64,000 nt of DNA from Hydractinia symbiolongicarpus (Eukaryota > Cnidaria > Hydrozoa > Anthoathecata > Hydractiniidae), in assembly GCF_029227915.1 (NCBI RefSeq), contig NC_079884.1, positions 4,404,001 through 4,468,000 of the forward strand, read 5' to 3'. Numbering within the stretch: the first letter of the stretch is position 1; every line of letters begins with the position of its first letter. Below, in pieces: positions 1 through 11,450 of the stretch. A model generated the notes under the pieces. The model saw only the letters and a list, made by a program, of their open reading frames with translations, was not told where the DNA came from and did no database searches. The position numbers and the translations under genes were made by a program.

Positions 1-844
1 TCGGCCCGTATAGTTAAAAGTATACAAGGAAAGTACCCAGTGAGTAAACTCATTTCCCGAACGATTTTTTAAATTATTTTTTCACCACTAAAACGCATGA
101 GACTTGTAGTTTTCAAAAATGTTTTCATTTTTGATGAGACGCTGAATAAAAGAATTTTAATCGCCGGCAAACGAAAACCTGCGATTTCCCGTAAATCCCG
201 GACTCGGCCCGTATAGTCAAAAGTATACAAAGAAAGTACCCAGGGTGTAAACTCATTTCCCGAACGATTTTTTAAATTATTTTTCACCCCTAAAGCCCAC
301 GAGACTTGTAGTTTTTAAAAATGTTTTCATTTTTAATGAGACGCTGGATAAAAGAAGTTTAATCGCGGGCAAACGAAAACCCGCGATTTCCCGTAAATCC
401 CGGACTCGGCCCGCATAGTTAAAAGTATACAAGGAAAGTACCCAGTAAGTAAACTCATTTCCCGAACGAATTTTTAAATTATTTTTTCACCACTAAAACG
501 CATGAGACTTGTAGTTTTCAAAAATGTTTTCATTTTTGATGAGACGCTGAATAAAAGAAGTTTAATCGCCGGCAAACGAAAACCTGAGATTTCCCGTAAA
601 TCCCGGACTCGGCCCGTATAGTCAAAAGTATACAAAGGAAGTACCCAGGGTGTAAACTCATTTCCCGAACGATTTTTTAAATTATTTTTTCACCACTAAA
701 ACGCATGAGACTTGTAGTTTTCAAAAATATTTTCATTTTGATGAGACGCTGAATAAAAGCAGTTTAATCGCCGGCAAACGAAAACCCGCAATTTCCCGTA
801 AATCCCGGTCTTGGCCCGTATAGTCGAATGTATATAAAGAAAGT
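1..844 (+). repeat. Left-edge monomers, TAGTTAAAAG/CAGTRAG subfamily
   Basis: About four monomers. Several carry TAGTTAAAAGTATACAAGG followed by CCAGTGAG or CCAGTAAG and CGAATTTTTAAATT. This combination recurs at about 3,260-3,500, 3,880, 5,700 and 6,910-6,970, and I did not see it beyond about 7 kb. One monomer near 290-390 has GCCCACGAG with the AATCGCGGG dyad variant. No HOR period is visible in so short a stretch. Nothing but satellite is present. Confidence 0.85.
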
Positions 845-2062
845 ACCCAGGGAGTAAACTCATTTCCCGAACGATTTCTTAATTTTTTTTTTCACCACTA
901 AAACGCATGAGACTTGTAGTTTTCAAGAATGTTTTCATTTTTGATGAGACGCTGAATAAAAGAAGTTTAATCGCCGGCAAACGAAAACCCGCGATTTCCC
1001 GTAAATCCCGGGCTTGGCACGTATAGTCGAATGTATACAAAGAAAGTACCCAGGGTGTAAACTCATTTCCCAAACGATTTTTTAAATTATTTTTTCACCA
1101 CTAAAACGCATGAGACTTGTAGTTTTCAAAAATGTTTTTATTTTTGATGAGACGCTGAATAAAAGAAGTTTAATCGCCGGCAAACGAAAACCCGCAATTT
1201 CCCGTAAATCCCGGTCTCGGCCCGTATAGTCGAATGTATACAAAGAAAGTACCCAGGGAGTAAACTCATTTCCCGAACGATTTTTTAAATTCTTTTTTCA
1301 CCACTAAATCGCATGAGACTTGTAGTTTTCAAAAATACTTTCATTTTTGATGAGACGCTGAATAAAAGCAGTTTAATCGCCGGCAAACGAAAACCCGCGA
1401 TTTCCCGTAAATCCCAGGCTTGGCACGTATAGTCGAATGTATACAAAGAAAGTACCCTGTGAGTAAACTCATTTCCAGAACGATTTTTTAAATTATCTTT
1501 TCACCACTAAATCGCATAAGACTTGTAGTTTTCAAAAATGTTTTCATTTTTGATGAGACGCTGAATAAAAGAAGTTTAATCGCCGGCAAACGAAAACCTG
1601 CGATTTCCCGTAAATCACAGACTCGGCCCGTATAGTCAAAAGTAAACAAAGAAAGTACCCAGGGAGAAAACTCGTTTCCCGAACGATTTTTTAAATTATT
1701 TTTTCACCACTAAAACGCATCAGACTTGTAGTTTTCAAAAATGTTTTCATTTTTGATGAGACGCTGAATAAAAGAAGTTTAATCGCCGGCAAACGAAAAC
1801 CTGCGATTTCCCGTACATCCTGGACTCGGCCCGTATAGTCAAAAGTATACAAAGAAAGTACCCAGGGAGTAAACTCATTTCCCAAACGATTTTTTAAATT
1901 ATTATTTCACCACTAAAGCCCACGAGACTTGTAGTTTTTAAAAATGTTTTCATTTTTAATGAGACGCTGAATAAAAGAAGTTTAATCGCGGGCAAACGAA
2001 AACCTGCGATTTCCCGTAAATCCCGGACTCGGCCCGTATAGTCAAAAGTATACAAAGGAAGT
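845..2062 (+). repeat. 6-mer HOR unit, copy A (~1,218 bp)
   Basis: Six monomers that recur exactly 1,218 bp downstream. Diagnostic sites: GATTTCTTAATT at 873 (again at 2091), GTTTTTATTTTTG near 1133, AATACTTTC near 1333, CCCTGTGAG with TTTCCAGAACG near 1455-1480, GTAAACAAAG near 1643 and GTACATCCTGG near 1812 (again near 3030). I counted only three or four differences from copy B over about 1.1 kb, such as GAGAAAACTCG versus GAGTAAACTCG. The boundary is approximate because the repeat is periodic. Confidence 0.9.
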
Positions 2063-3280
2063 ACCCAGGGAGTAAACTCATTTCCCGAACGATTTCTTAA
2101 TTTTTTTTTTCACCACTAAAACGCATGAGACTTGTAGTTTTCAAGAATGTTTTCATTTTTGATGAGACGCTGAATAAAAGAAGTTTAATCGCCGGCAAAC
2201 GAAAACCCGCGATTTCCCGTAAATCCCGGGCTTGGCACGTATAGTCGAATGTATACAAAGAAAGTACCCAGGGTGTAAACTCATTTCCCAAACGATTTTT
2301 TAAATTATTTTTTCACCACTAAAACGCATGAGACTTGTAGTTTTCAAAAATGTTTTTATTTTTGATGAGACGCTGAATAAAAGAAGTTTAATCGCCGGCA
2401 AACGAAAACCCGCAATTTCCCGTAAATCCCGGTCTCGGCCCGTATAGTCGAATGTATACAAAGAAAGTACCCAGGGAGTAAACTCATTTCCCGAACGATT
2501 TTTTAAATTCTTTTTTCACCACTAAATCGCATGAGACTTGTAGTTTTCAAAAATACTTTCATTTTTGATGAGACGCTGAATAAAAGCAGTTTAATCGCCG
2601 GCAAACAAAAACCCGCGATTTCCCGTAAATCCCAGGCTTGGCACGTATAGTCGAATGTATACAAAGAAAGTACCCTGTGAGTAAACTCATTTCCAGAACG
2701 ATTTTTTAAATTATCTTTTCACCACTAAATCGCATAAGACTTGTAGTTTTCAAAAATGTTTTCATTTTTGATGAGACGCTGAATAAAAGAAGTTTAATCG
2801 CCGGCAAACGAAAACCTGCGATTTCCCGTAAATCACAGACTCGGCCCGTATAGTCAAAAGTAAACAAAGAAAGTACCCAGGGAGTAAACTCGTTTCCCGA
2901 ACGATTTTTAAAATTATTTTTTCACCACTAAAACGCATCAGACTTGTAGTTTTCAAAAATGTTTTCATTTTTGATGAGACGCTGAATAAAAGAAGTTTAA
3001 TCGCCGGCAAACGAAAACCTGCGATTTCCCGTACATCCTGGACTCGGCCCGTATAGTCAAAAGTATACAAAGAAAGTACCCAGGGAGTAAACTCATTTCC
3101 CAAACGATTTTTTAAATTATTATTTCACCACTAAAGCCCACGAGACTTGTAGTTTTTAAAAATGTTTTCATTTTTAATGAGACGCTGAATAAAAGAAGTT
3201 TAATCGCGGGCAAACGAAAACCCGCGATTTCCCGTAAATCCCGGACTCGGCCCGTATAGTTAAAAGTATACAAGGAAAGT
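2063..3280 (+). repeat. 6-mer HOR unit, copy B (~1,218 bp)
   Basis: Second near-identical copy of the preceding unit, in direct tandem. Private differences include CAAACAAAA near 2605 and a shifted T tract near 2905 (ATTTTTAAAATT). The latter shifts the reading frame enough for one spurious minus-strand ORF to span more than one monomer. At the right end the copy merges with the TAGTTAAAAG subfamily near 3255, which marks the duplication edge. Confidence 0.9.
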
Positions 3281-4234
3281 ACCCAGTGAGTAAACTCTCT
3301 TCCCGAACGAATTTTTAAATTACTTTTTCACCACTAAAACGCATGAGACTTGTAGTTTTCAAAAATGTTTTCATTTTTGATGAGACGCTGAATAAAAGAA
3401 GTTTAATCGCCGGCAAACGAAAACCTGCGATTTCCCGTAAATCCCGGACTCGGCCCGTATAGTTAAAAGTATACAAGGAAAGTACCCAGTAAGTAAACTC
3501 ATTTCCCGAACGAATTTTTAAATTATTTTTTCACCACTAAAACGCATGAGACTTGTAGATTTCAAAAATGTTTTCATTTTCGATGAGACGCTGAATAAAA
3601 GAATTTTAATCGCCGGCAAACGAAAACCTGCGATTTCCCGTAAATCCCGGACTCGGCCCGTATAGTCAAAAGTATACAAAGAAAGTACCCAGGGTGTAAA
3701 CTCATTTCCCGAACGATTTTTTAAATTATTTTTTCACCCCTAAAACGCATGAGACTTGTAGTTTTCAAAAATGTTTTCATTTTTGATGAGACGCTGAATA
3801 AAAGAAGTTTAATCGCCGGCAAACGAAAACCTGCGATTTCCCGTAAATCCCGGACTCGGCCCGTATAGTTAAAAGTATACAAGGAAAGTACCCAGTAAGT
3901 AAACTCATTTCCCGAACGAATTTTTAAATTATTTTTTCACCACTAAAACGCATGAGACTTGTAGATTTCAAAAATGTTTTCATTTTCGATGAGACGCTGA
4001 ATAAAAGAAGTTTAATCGCCGGCAAACGAAAACCTGCGATTTCACGTAAATCACGTACTCGGACCGTATAGTCAAAAGTATACAAAGAAAGTACCCAGGG
4101 AGTAAACTCATTTCCCAAACGATTTTTTAAATTATTATTTCACCACTAAAGCCCATGAGACTTGTAGTTTTTAAAAATGTTTTCATTTTTAATGAGACGC
4201 TGAATAAAAGAAGTTTAATCACCGGCAAACGAAA
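3281..4234 (+). repeat. Irregular monomers between HOR copies
   Basis: About five monomers mixing the TAGTTAAAAG/CAGTAAG class with GATTTCAAAAATG and TTTTCGATGAG variants (near 3560-3590 and 3965-3990) and GTACTCGGACCG (near 4052). The last two-monomer stretch resembles the start of the 6.96-9.39 kb unit. No tandem HOR is evident. Confidence 0.8.
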
Positions 4235-5105
4235 ACCCGCAATTTCCCGTAAATACCGGTCTTGGCCCGTATAGTCGAATGTATATAAAGAAAGTACCCT
4301 GGGAGTAAACTCATTTCCCGAACGATTTTTTAAATTTTTTTTTCACCACTAAAACGCATGAGACTTGTAGTTTTCAAGAATGTTTTCATTTTTGATGAGA
4401 CGCTGACTAAAAGCAGTTTAATCGCCGGCAAACGAAAACCCGCGATTTCCCGTAAATCCCGGGCTTGGCACGTATAGTCGAATGTATACAAAGAAAGTAC
4501 CCAGGGTGTAAACTCATTTCCCAAACGATTTTTTAAATTATTTTTTCACCACTAAAACGCATGAGACTTGTAGTTTTCAAAAATGTTTTTATTTTTGATG
4601 AGACGCTGAATAAAAGAAGTTTAATCGCCGGCAAACGAAAACCGGCAATTTCCCGTAAATCCCGGTCTCGGCCCGTATAGTCGAATGTATACAAAGAAAG
4701 TACCCAGGGAGTAACCTCATTTCCCGAACGATTTTTTAAATTCTTTTTTCACCACTAAAACGCATGAGACTTGTAGTTTTCAAAAATATTTTCATTTTTG
4801 ATGAGACGCTGAATAAAAGCAGTTTAATCGCCGGCAAACGAAAACCCGCGATTTCCCGTAAATCCCGGGCTTGGCACGTATAGTCGAATGTATACAAAGA
4901 AAGTACCCTGTCAGTAAACTCATTTCCAGACCGATTTTTTAAATTATCTTTTCACCACTAAATCGCATAAGACTTGTAGTTTTCAAAAATGTTTTCATTT
5001 TTGATGAGACGCTGAATAAAAGAAGTTTAATCGCCGGCAAACGAAAACCTGCGATTTCCCGTAAATCCCGGACTCGGCCCGTATAGTCAAAAGTAAACAA
5101 AGAAA
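4235..5105 (+). repeat. Partial third copy of the 0.85-3.28 kb unit
   Basis: About four monomers in the same order as copies A and B, offset about 3,451 bp (17 monomers) from copy A. Markers are AAGAATG, GGCACG with GTGTAAACTC, GTTTTTATTTTTG and CCCTGTCAGTAAACTC with TTTCCAGACCG. It is more diverged than A and B are from each other, e.g. CTGACTAAAAGCAG near 4405. This suggests an older duplication later re-amplified at 0.85-3.28 kb. Confidence 0.75.
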
Positions 5106-6957
5106 GTACCCAGGGAGTAAACTGATTTCCCGAACGAATTTTTAAATTATTTTTTCACCACTAAAACGCATGAGACTTGTAGTTTTCAAAAATGTTTTCA
5201 TTTTTGATGAGACGCTGAATAAAAGAAGTTTAATCGCCGGCAAACGAAAACAAGCGATTTCCCCTAAATCCCGGGCTTGGCCCGTGTAGTCGAATGTATA
5301 CAAAGAAAGTACCCAAGGAGTAAACTAATTTCCCGAACGAATTTTTAAATTATTTTTTCACCACTAAAACGCATGAGACTTGTAGTTTTCAAAATTTTTT
5401 TCATTTTTGATGAGACGCTGAATAAAAGAAGTTTAATCGCCGGCAAACGTAAACCTGCGATTTCCCGTAAATCCCGGACTCGGCCCGTATAGTCAAAAGT
5501 ATACAAAGAAAGTACCCAGGGTGTAAACTCATTTCCCGAACCATTTTTTAAATTATTTTTTCACCACTAAAACGCATGAGACTTGTAGTTTTCAAAAATG
5601 TTTTCATTTTTGATGAGACGCTGAATAAAAGAAGTTTAATCGCCGGCAAACGAAAACCTGCGATTTCCCGTAAATCCCGGACTCGGCCCGTATAGTTAAA
5701 AGTATAGAAGGAAAGTACCCAGTGAGTAAACTCATTTCCCGAACGAATTTTTAAATTATTTTTTCACCACTAAAACGCATGAGACTTGTAGTTTTCAAAA
5801 ATGTTTTCATTTTTGATGAGACGCTGAATAAAAGAAGTTTAATCGCCGGCAAACGAAAACCTGCAATTTCCCGTAAATCCCGGACTCGGCCCGTATAGTC
5901 AAAAGTATACAAAGGAAGTACCCAGGGTGTAAACTCATTTCCCGAACGATTTTTTAAATTATTTTTTCACCACTAAAACGCATGAGACTTGTAGTTTTCA
6001 AAAATGTTGTCATTTTTGATGAGACGCTGAATGAAAGAAGTTTAATCGCCGGCAAACGAAAACCTGCGATTTCCCGTAAATCCCGTACTCGGACCGTATA
6101 GTCAAAAGTATGCAAAGAAAGTACCCAGGGAGTAAACTCATTTCCCAAACGATTTTTTAAATTATTATTTCACCACTAAAACTCATGAGACTTGTAGTTT
6201 TCAAGAATGTTTTCATTTTTGATGAGACGCTGAAGAAAAGCAGTTTAATCGCCGGCAAACGAAAACCTGCGATTTCCCGTAAATCCCGGACTCGGCCCGT
6301 ATAGTCAAAAGTATACAAAGAAAGTACCCAGGGAGTAAACTCATTTCCAGAACGATTTTTTAAATTATTTTTTCACCACTAAAACGCATAAGACTTGTAG
6401 TTTTTAAAAATGTTTTCATTTTTGATGAGACGCTGAATAAAAGAAGTTTAATCGCCGGCAAACGAAAACCCGCGATTTCCCGTAAATCCCGGGCTTGGCC
6501 CGTATAGTCAAAAGTATACAAAGAAAGTACCCAAAGAGTAAACTCATTTCCTGAACGATTTTTTAAATTATTATTTCACCACTAAAACGCATGAGACCTG
6601 TAGTTTTTAAAAGTGTTTTCATTTTTGATGAGACGCTGAATAAAAGAAGTTTAATCGCCGGCAAACGAAAACCTGCGATTTCCCGTAAATCCTGGACTCG
6701 GCCCGTATAGTCAAAAGTATACAAAGAAAGTACCCAGGGAGTAAACTCATTTCCCAAACGATTTTTTAAATTATTATTTCACCACTAAAGCCCATGAGAC
6801 TTGTAGTTTTTAAAAATGTTTTCATTTTTAATGAGACGCTGAATAAAAGAAGTTTAATCGCGGGCAAACGAAAACCCGCGATTTCCCGTAAATCCCGGAC
6901 TCGGCCCGTATAGTTAAAAGTATACAAGGAAAGTACCCAGTAAGTAAACTCATTTCC
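5106..6957 (+). repeat. Irregular monomers, mixed classes
   Basis: About nine monomers without a clear tandem HOR. Unusual bases include AAAACAAGCG with CCCCTAAATC (near 5255) and CCGTGTAGTCG (near 5282), AAAATTTTTTTCATT (near 5395), CTGAATGAAAG (near 6030) and CTGAAGAAAAGCAG (near 6230). The TAGTTAAAAG class appears again near 5690 and 6912. Confidence 0.8.
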
Positions 6958-8175
6958 CGAACGAATTTTTAAATTATTTTTTCACCACTAAAACGCATGA
7001 GACTTGTAGTTTTCAAAAATGTTTTCATTTTTGATGAGACGCTGAATAAAAGAACTTTAATCGCCGGCAAACGAAAACCTGCGATTTCCCGTAAATCCCG
7101 GACTCGGCCCGTATAGTGAAAAGTATACAAAGAAAGTACCCAGGGTGTAAACTCATTTCCCGAACGATTTTTTAAATTATTTTTTCACCACTAAAACGCA
7201 TGAGACTTGTAGTTTTTAAAAATGTTTTCATTTTTAATGAGACGCTGAATAAAAGAAGTTTAATCGCCGGCAAACGAAAACCTGCGATTTCCCGTAAATC
7301 CCGTACTCGGACCGTATAGTCAAAAGTATACAAAGAAAGTACCCAGGGAGTAAACTCATTTCCCAAACGATTTTTTAAATTATTATTTCACCACTAAAGC
7401 CCATGAGACTTGTAGTTTTTAAAAATGTTTTCATTTTTAATGAGACGCTGAATAAAAGAAGTTTAATCGCCGGCAAACGAAAACCCGCAATTTCCCGTAA
7501 ATCCCGGTCTCGGCCCGTATAGTCGAATGTATACAAAGAAAGTACCCAGGGAGTAAACTCATTTCCCGAACGATTTTTTAAATTTTTTTTTCACCACTAA
7601 AACGCATGAGACTTGTAGTTTTCACAAATGTTTTCATTTTTGATGAGACCCTTAATGAAAGAGGTTTAATCGCCGGCAAACGAAAACCCGCAATTTTCCG
7701 TAAATCCCGGTCTCGGCCCGTATAGTCGAATGTATACAAAGAAAGTACCCGGGGAGTAAACTCATTTCCCGAACGATTTTTTAAATTTTTTTTTCACCAC
7801 TAAAACGCATGAGACTTGTAGTCTTCACAAATGTTTTCATTTTTGATGAGACGCTTAATAAAAGAGGTTTAATCGCCGGAAAACGAAAACCCGCGATTTC
7901 CCGTAAATCCCGGGCTTGGCCCGTATAGTCGAATATATACAAAGAAAGTACCCTGTGAGTAAACTCATTTCCAGAACGATTTTTTAAATTATTTTTTCAC
8001 CACTAAAACGCATAAGACTTGTAGTTTTCAATAATATTTTCATTTTTGATGAGACGCTGAATAAAAGCAGTTTAATCGCCGGCAAACGAAAACCTGCGAT
8101 TTCCCGTAAATCCCGGACTCGGCCCGTATAGTCAAAAGTATACAAAGAAAGTACCCAGGGAGTAAACTCATTTCC
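6958..8175 (+). repeat. 6-mer HOR unit, copy C (~1,218 bp)
   Basis: Six monomers repeated 1,218 bp downstream. Markers in order: AGAACTTTAATC (near 7052), TAGTGAAAAG (near 7116), GTACTCGGACCG (7303, again at 8521), GCCCATGAG with ATTTTTAATGAG, GACCCTTAATGAAAGAGG (near 7648, again near 8866), TAGTCTTCACAAATG (near 7820), ACGCTTAATAAAAGAGG and TTTCAATAATATTTTC (near 8028). Downstream partial copies follow at about 11.46 and 13.08 kb. Confidence 0.9.
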
Positions 8176-9393
8176 AGAACGAATTTTTAAATTATTTTTT
8201 CACCACTAAAACGCATGAGACTTGTAGTTTTCAAAAATGTTTTCATTTTTGATGAGACGCTGAATAAAAGAACTTTAATCGCCGGCAAACGAAAACCTGC
8301 GATTTCCCGTAAATCCCGGACTCGGCCCGTATAGTGAAAAGTATACAAAGAAAGTACCCAGGGTGTAAACTCATTTCCCGAACGATTTTTTAAATTATTT
8401 TTTCACCACTAAAACGCATGAGACTTGTAGTTTTTAAAAATGTTTTCATTTTTAATGAGACGCTGAATAAAAGAAGTTTAATCGCCGGCAAACGAAAACC
8501 TGCGATTTCCCGTAAATCCCGTACTCGGACCGTATAGTCAAAAGTATACAAAGAAAGTACCCAGGGAGTAAACTCATTTCCCAAACGATTTTTTAAATTA
8601 TTATTTCACCACTAAAGCCCATGAGACTTGTAGTTTTTAAAAATGTTTTCATTTTTAATGAGACGCTGAATAAAAGAAGTTTAATCGCCGGCAAACGAAA
8701 ACCCGCAATTTCCCGTAAATCCCGGTCTCGGCCCGTATAGTCGAATGTATACAAAGAAAGTACCCAGGGAGTAAACTCATTTCCCGAACGATTTTTTAAA
8801 TTTTTTTTTCACCACTAAAACGCATGAGACTTGTAGTTTTCACAAATGTTTTCATTTTTGATGAGACCCTTAATGAAAGAGGTTTAATCGCCGGCAAACG
8901 AAAACCCGCAATTTTCCGTAAATCCCGGTCTCGGCCCGTATAGTCGAATGTATACAAAGAAAGTACCCGGGGAGTAAACTCATTTCCCGAACGATTTTTT
9001 AAATTTTTTTTTCACCACTAAAACGCATGAGACTTGTAGTCTTCACAAATGTTTTCATTTTTGATGAGACGCTTAATAAAAGAGGTTTAATCGCCGGAAA
9101 ACGAAAACCCGCGATTTCCCGTAAATCCCGGGCTTGGCCCGTATAGTCGAATATATACAAAGAAAGTACCCTGTGAGTAAACTCATTTCCAGAACGATTT
9201 TTTAAATTATTTTTTCACCACTAAAACGCATAAGACTTGTAGTTTTCAATAATATTTTCATTTTTGATGAGACGCTGAATAAAAGCAGTTTAATCGCCGG
9301 CAAACGAAAACCTGCGATTTCCCGTAAATCCCGGACTCGGCCCGTATAGTCAAAAGTATACAAAGAAAGTACCCAGGGAGTAAACTCATTTCC
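8176..9393 (+). repeat. 6-mer HOR unit, copy D (~1,218 bp)
   Basis: Tandem near-identical copy of the preceding unit with the same ordered markers at +1,218 bp. Just after its end, at about 9,430, comes a monomer with the private variant ACGGACAAG in place of ACGCATGAG. That variant recurs only near 13,894 and 25,251, always following the AATAATATTTTC monomer. Confidence 0.9.
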
Positions 9394-9815
9394 AGAACGA
9401 TTTTTTAAATTATTTTTTTACCACTAAAACGGACAAGACTTGTAGTTTTTAAAAATGTTTTCATTTTTGATGAGACGCTGAATAAAAGAAGTTTAATCGC
9501 CGGCAAACGAAAACCCGCGATTTCCCGTAAATCCCGGGCTTGGCCCGTATAGTCAAAAGTATACAAAGAAAGTACCCAGGGAGTAAACTCATTTCCCGAA
9601 CGATTTTTTAAATTACTTTTTCACCACTAAAACGCATGAGATTTGTAGTTTTCAAAAATGTTTTCATTTTTGATGAGACGCTGAATAAAAGCAGTTTAAT
9701 CGCCGGCAAACGAAAACCTGCGATTTCCCTAAATCCCGGACTCGGCCCGTATAGTCAAAAGTATACAAAGAAAGTACCCAGGGAGTAAACTCATTTCCAG
9801 AACGATTTTTTAAAT
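9394..9815 (+). repeat. ACGGACAAG block (first of three copies)
   Basis: Two monomers: one with ATTTTTTTACCACTAAAACGG and ACAAGACTTG, then one with ATTACTTTTTC, GAGATTTGTAG and TTTCCCTAAATCCC (a one-base loss). The same pair, in the same context, occurs at about 13.87-14.28 kb and 25.22-25.62 kb. These three blocks are therefore copies of one ancestral segment moved in register by multi-monomer exchange. Confidence 0.85.
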
Positions 9816-10793
9816 TATTTTTTCACCACTAAAACGCATAAGACTTGTAGTTTTTAAAAATGTTTTCATTTTTGATGAGACGCTGAATAAAAGAAGTTTA
9901 ATCGCCGGCAAACGAAAACCCGCGATTTCCCGTAAATCCCGGGCTTGACCCGTATAGTCAAAAGTACACAAAGAAAGTACCCAGGGAGTAAACTCATTTC
10001 CCGAACGATTTTTTATATTATTTTTTTACCACTAAACGCATGAGACTTTTAGTTTTCAAAAATATTTTCATATTTGATGGGACGCTGAATAAAAGAAGTA
10101 TAATCGCCGGCAAACGAAAATCCGCGATATCCCGTAAATCCCGGACTCGGCCGGTATAGTCAAAAGTATACAAAGAAAGTACCCAGGGAGTAAACTCATT
10201 TCCCGAACGATTTTTTAAATTATTTTTTCACCACTAAAACGCATGAGACTTGTAGTTTTCAAAAATGTTTTCATTCTTGATGAGACGCTTTATGAAAGAG
10301 GTTTAATCGCCGGCAAACAAAATCCCACGTTTTCCCGTAAATCCGGGGCTTGGCCCGTATAGTCGAATGTATGCAAAGAAAGTACTCAGGGAGTAAACTC
10401 ATTTCCCGAACGATTTTTTAAATTTTTTTTTTCACCACTAAAACGCATGAGACTTGTAGTTTTCAAAAATGTTTTCATTTTTGATGAGACGCTGAATAAA
10501 AGAAGTTTAATCGCCGGCAAACGAAAACCTGCAATTTCCCGTAAATCCTGGACTTGGCCCGTATAGTCAAAAGTATACAAAGAAAGTACCCAGGGAGTAA
10601 ACTCATTTCCCAAACAATTTTTTAAATTATTATTTCACCACTAAAACGCATGAGACATGTAGTTTTCAAGAATGTTTTCATTTTTGATGAGACGCTGAAT
10701 AAAAGCAGTTTAATCGCCGGCAAACGAAATCCCGCGATTTCCCGTAAATCCCGGGCTTGGCACGTATAGTCGAATGTATAAAAAGAAAGTACC
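9816..10793 (+). repeat. 5-mer HOR unit (1,015 bp), copy 1
   Basis: Five ordered monomers: CATAAG with GTACACAAAG; type B (10,014; CATATTTGATGGG); ATTCTTGATGAGACGC with TTTATGAAAGAGG and CCCACGTTTTCCC; CCTGCAATTTCCC with CTGGACTTGG; AAGAATG with GGCACG, GTATAAAAAG and CCCTCTGAG. The CTCTGAG marker lies at 10,794 and again at 15,056 and 16,071 (1,015 bp apart). Confidence 0.85.
9990..10165 (+). repeat. Type-B monomer (representative of a dispersed subtype)
   Basis: Type B differs from the consensus at linked sites over most of its length: TATATTATTTTTTTACC, CACTAAACGC (one A fewer), AATATTTTCATATTTGATGGG split across the dyad, GTATAATCGCC and GAAAATCCGCG. By my reading there are about 16 full copies on the left (near 10.0, 11.0, 15.3, 17.1, 20.0, 24.8, 25.8, 28.1, 33.8, 34.2, 35.2, 36.0, 37.4, 37.6, 39.0 and 40.2 kb), two left hybrids (13.06 and 14.48 kb) and six on the inverted side (47.7, 50.1, 52.6, 56.0, 60.7 and 61.9 kb). 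It never forms its own tandem block apart from the neighbours at 37.4 and 37.6 kb. Confidence 0.85.
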
Positions 10794-11450
10794 CTCTGAG
10801 TAAACTCATTTCCAGAACGATTTTTTAAATTATTTTTTCACCACTAAAACGCATAAGACTTGTAGTTTTTAAAAATGTTTTCATTTTTGATGAGACGCTG
10901 AATAAAAGAAGTTTAATCGCCGGCAAACGAAAACCCGCGATTTCCCGTAAATCCCGGGCTTGGCCCGTATAGTCAAAAGTACACAAAGAAAGTACCCAGG
11001 GAGTAAACTCATTTCCCGAACGATTTTTTATATTATTTTTTTACCACTAAACGCATGAGACTTTTAGTTTTCAAAAATATTTTCATATTTGATGGGACGC
11101 TGAATAAAAGAAGTATAATCGCCGGCAAACGAAAATCCGCGATATCCCGTAAATCCCGGACTCGGCCGGTATAGTCAAAAGTATACAAAGAAAGTACCCA
11201 GGGAGTAAACTCATTTCCCGAACGATTTTTTAAATTATTTTTTCACCACTAAAACGCATGAGACTTGTAGTTTTCAAAAATGTTTTCATTCTTGATGAGA
11301 CGCTTTATGAAAGAGGTTTAATCGCCGGCAAACGAAATCCCACGTTTTCCCGTAAATCCGGGGCTTGGCCCGTATAGTCGAATGTATGCAAAGAAAGTAC
11401 TCAGGGAGTAAACTCATTTCCCGAACGATTTTTTAAATTTTTTTTTTCAC
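10794..11450 (+). repeat. 5-mer HOR unit, copy 2, truncated after three monomers
   Basis: The first three monomers of the 1,015-bp unit repeat (type B at 11,029, exactly 1,015 bp after 10,014; CCCACGTTTTCCC near 11,340). Then, in the T-tract monomer around 11,430-11,480, the sequence changes to the TTTTTAAAAATG/ATTTTTAATGAG class of the 6-mer C/D family. This is a recombination join between two HOR families. Confidence 0.85.

Noticed and set aside
2762-3103. 113-codon minus-strand frame
   Set aside because: It arises from length variation around the T tract near 2,905 in one 6-mer copy; the sister copy at 1,691-1,885 has only the short frame.
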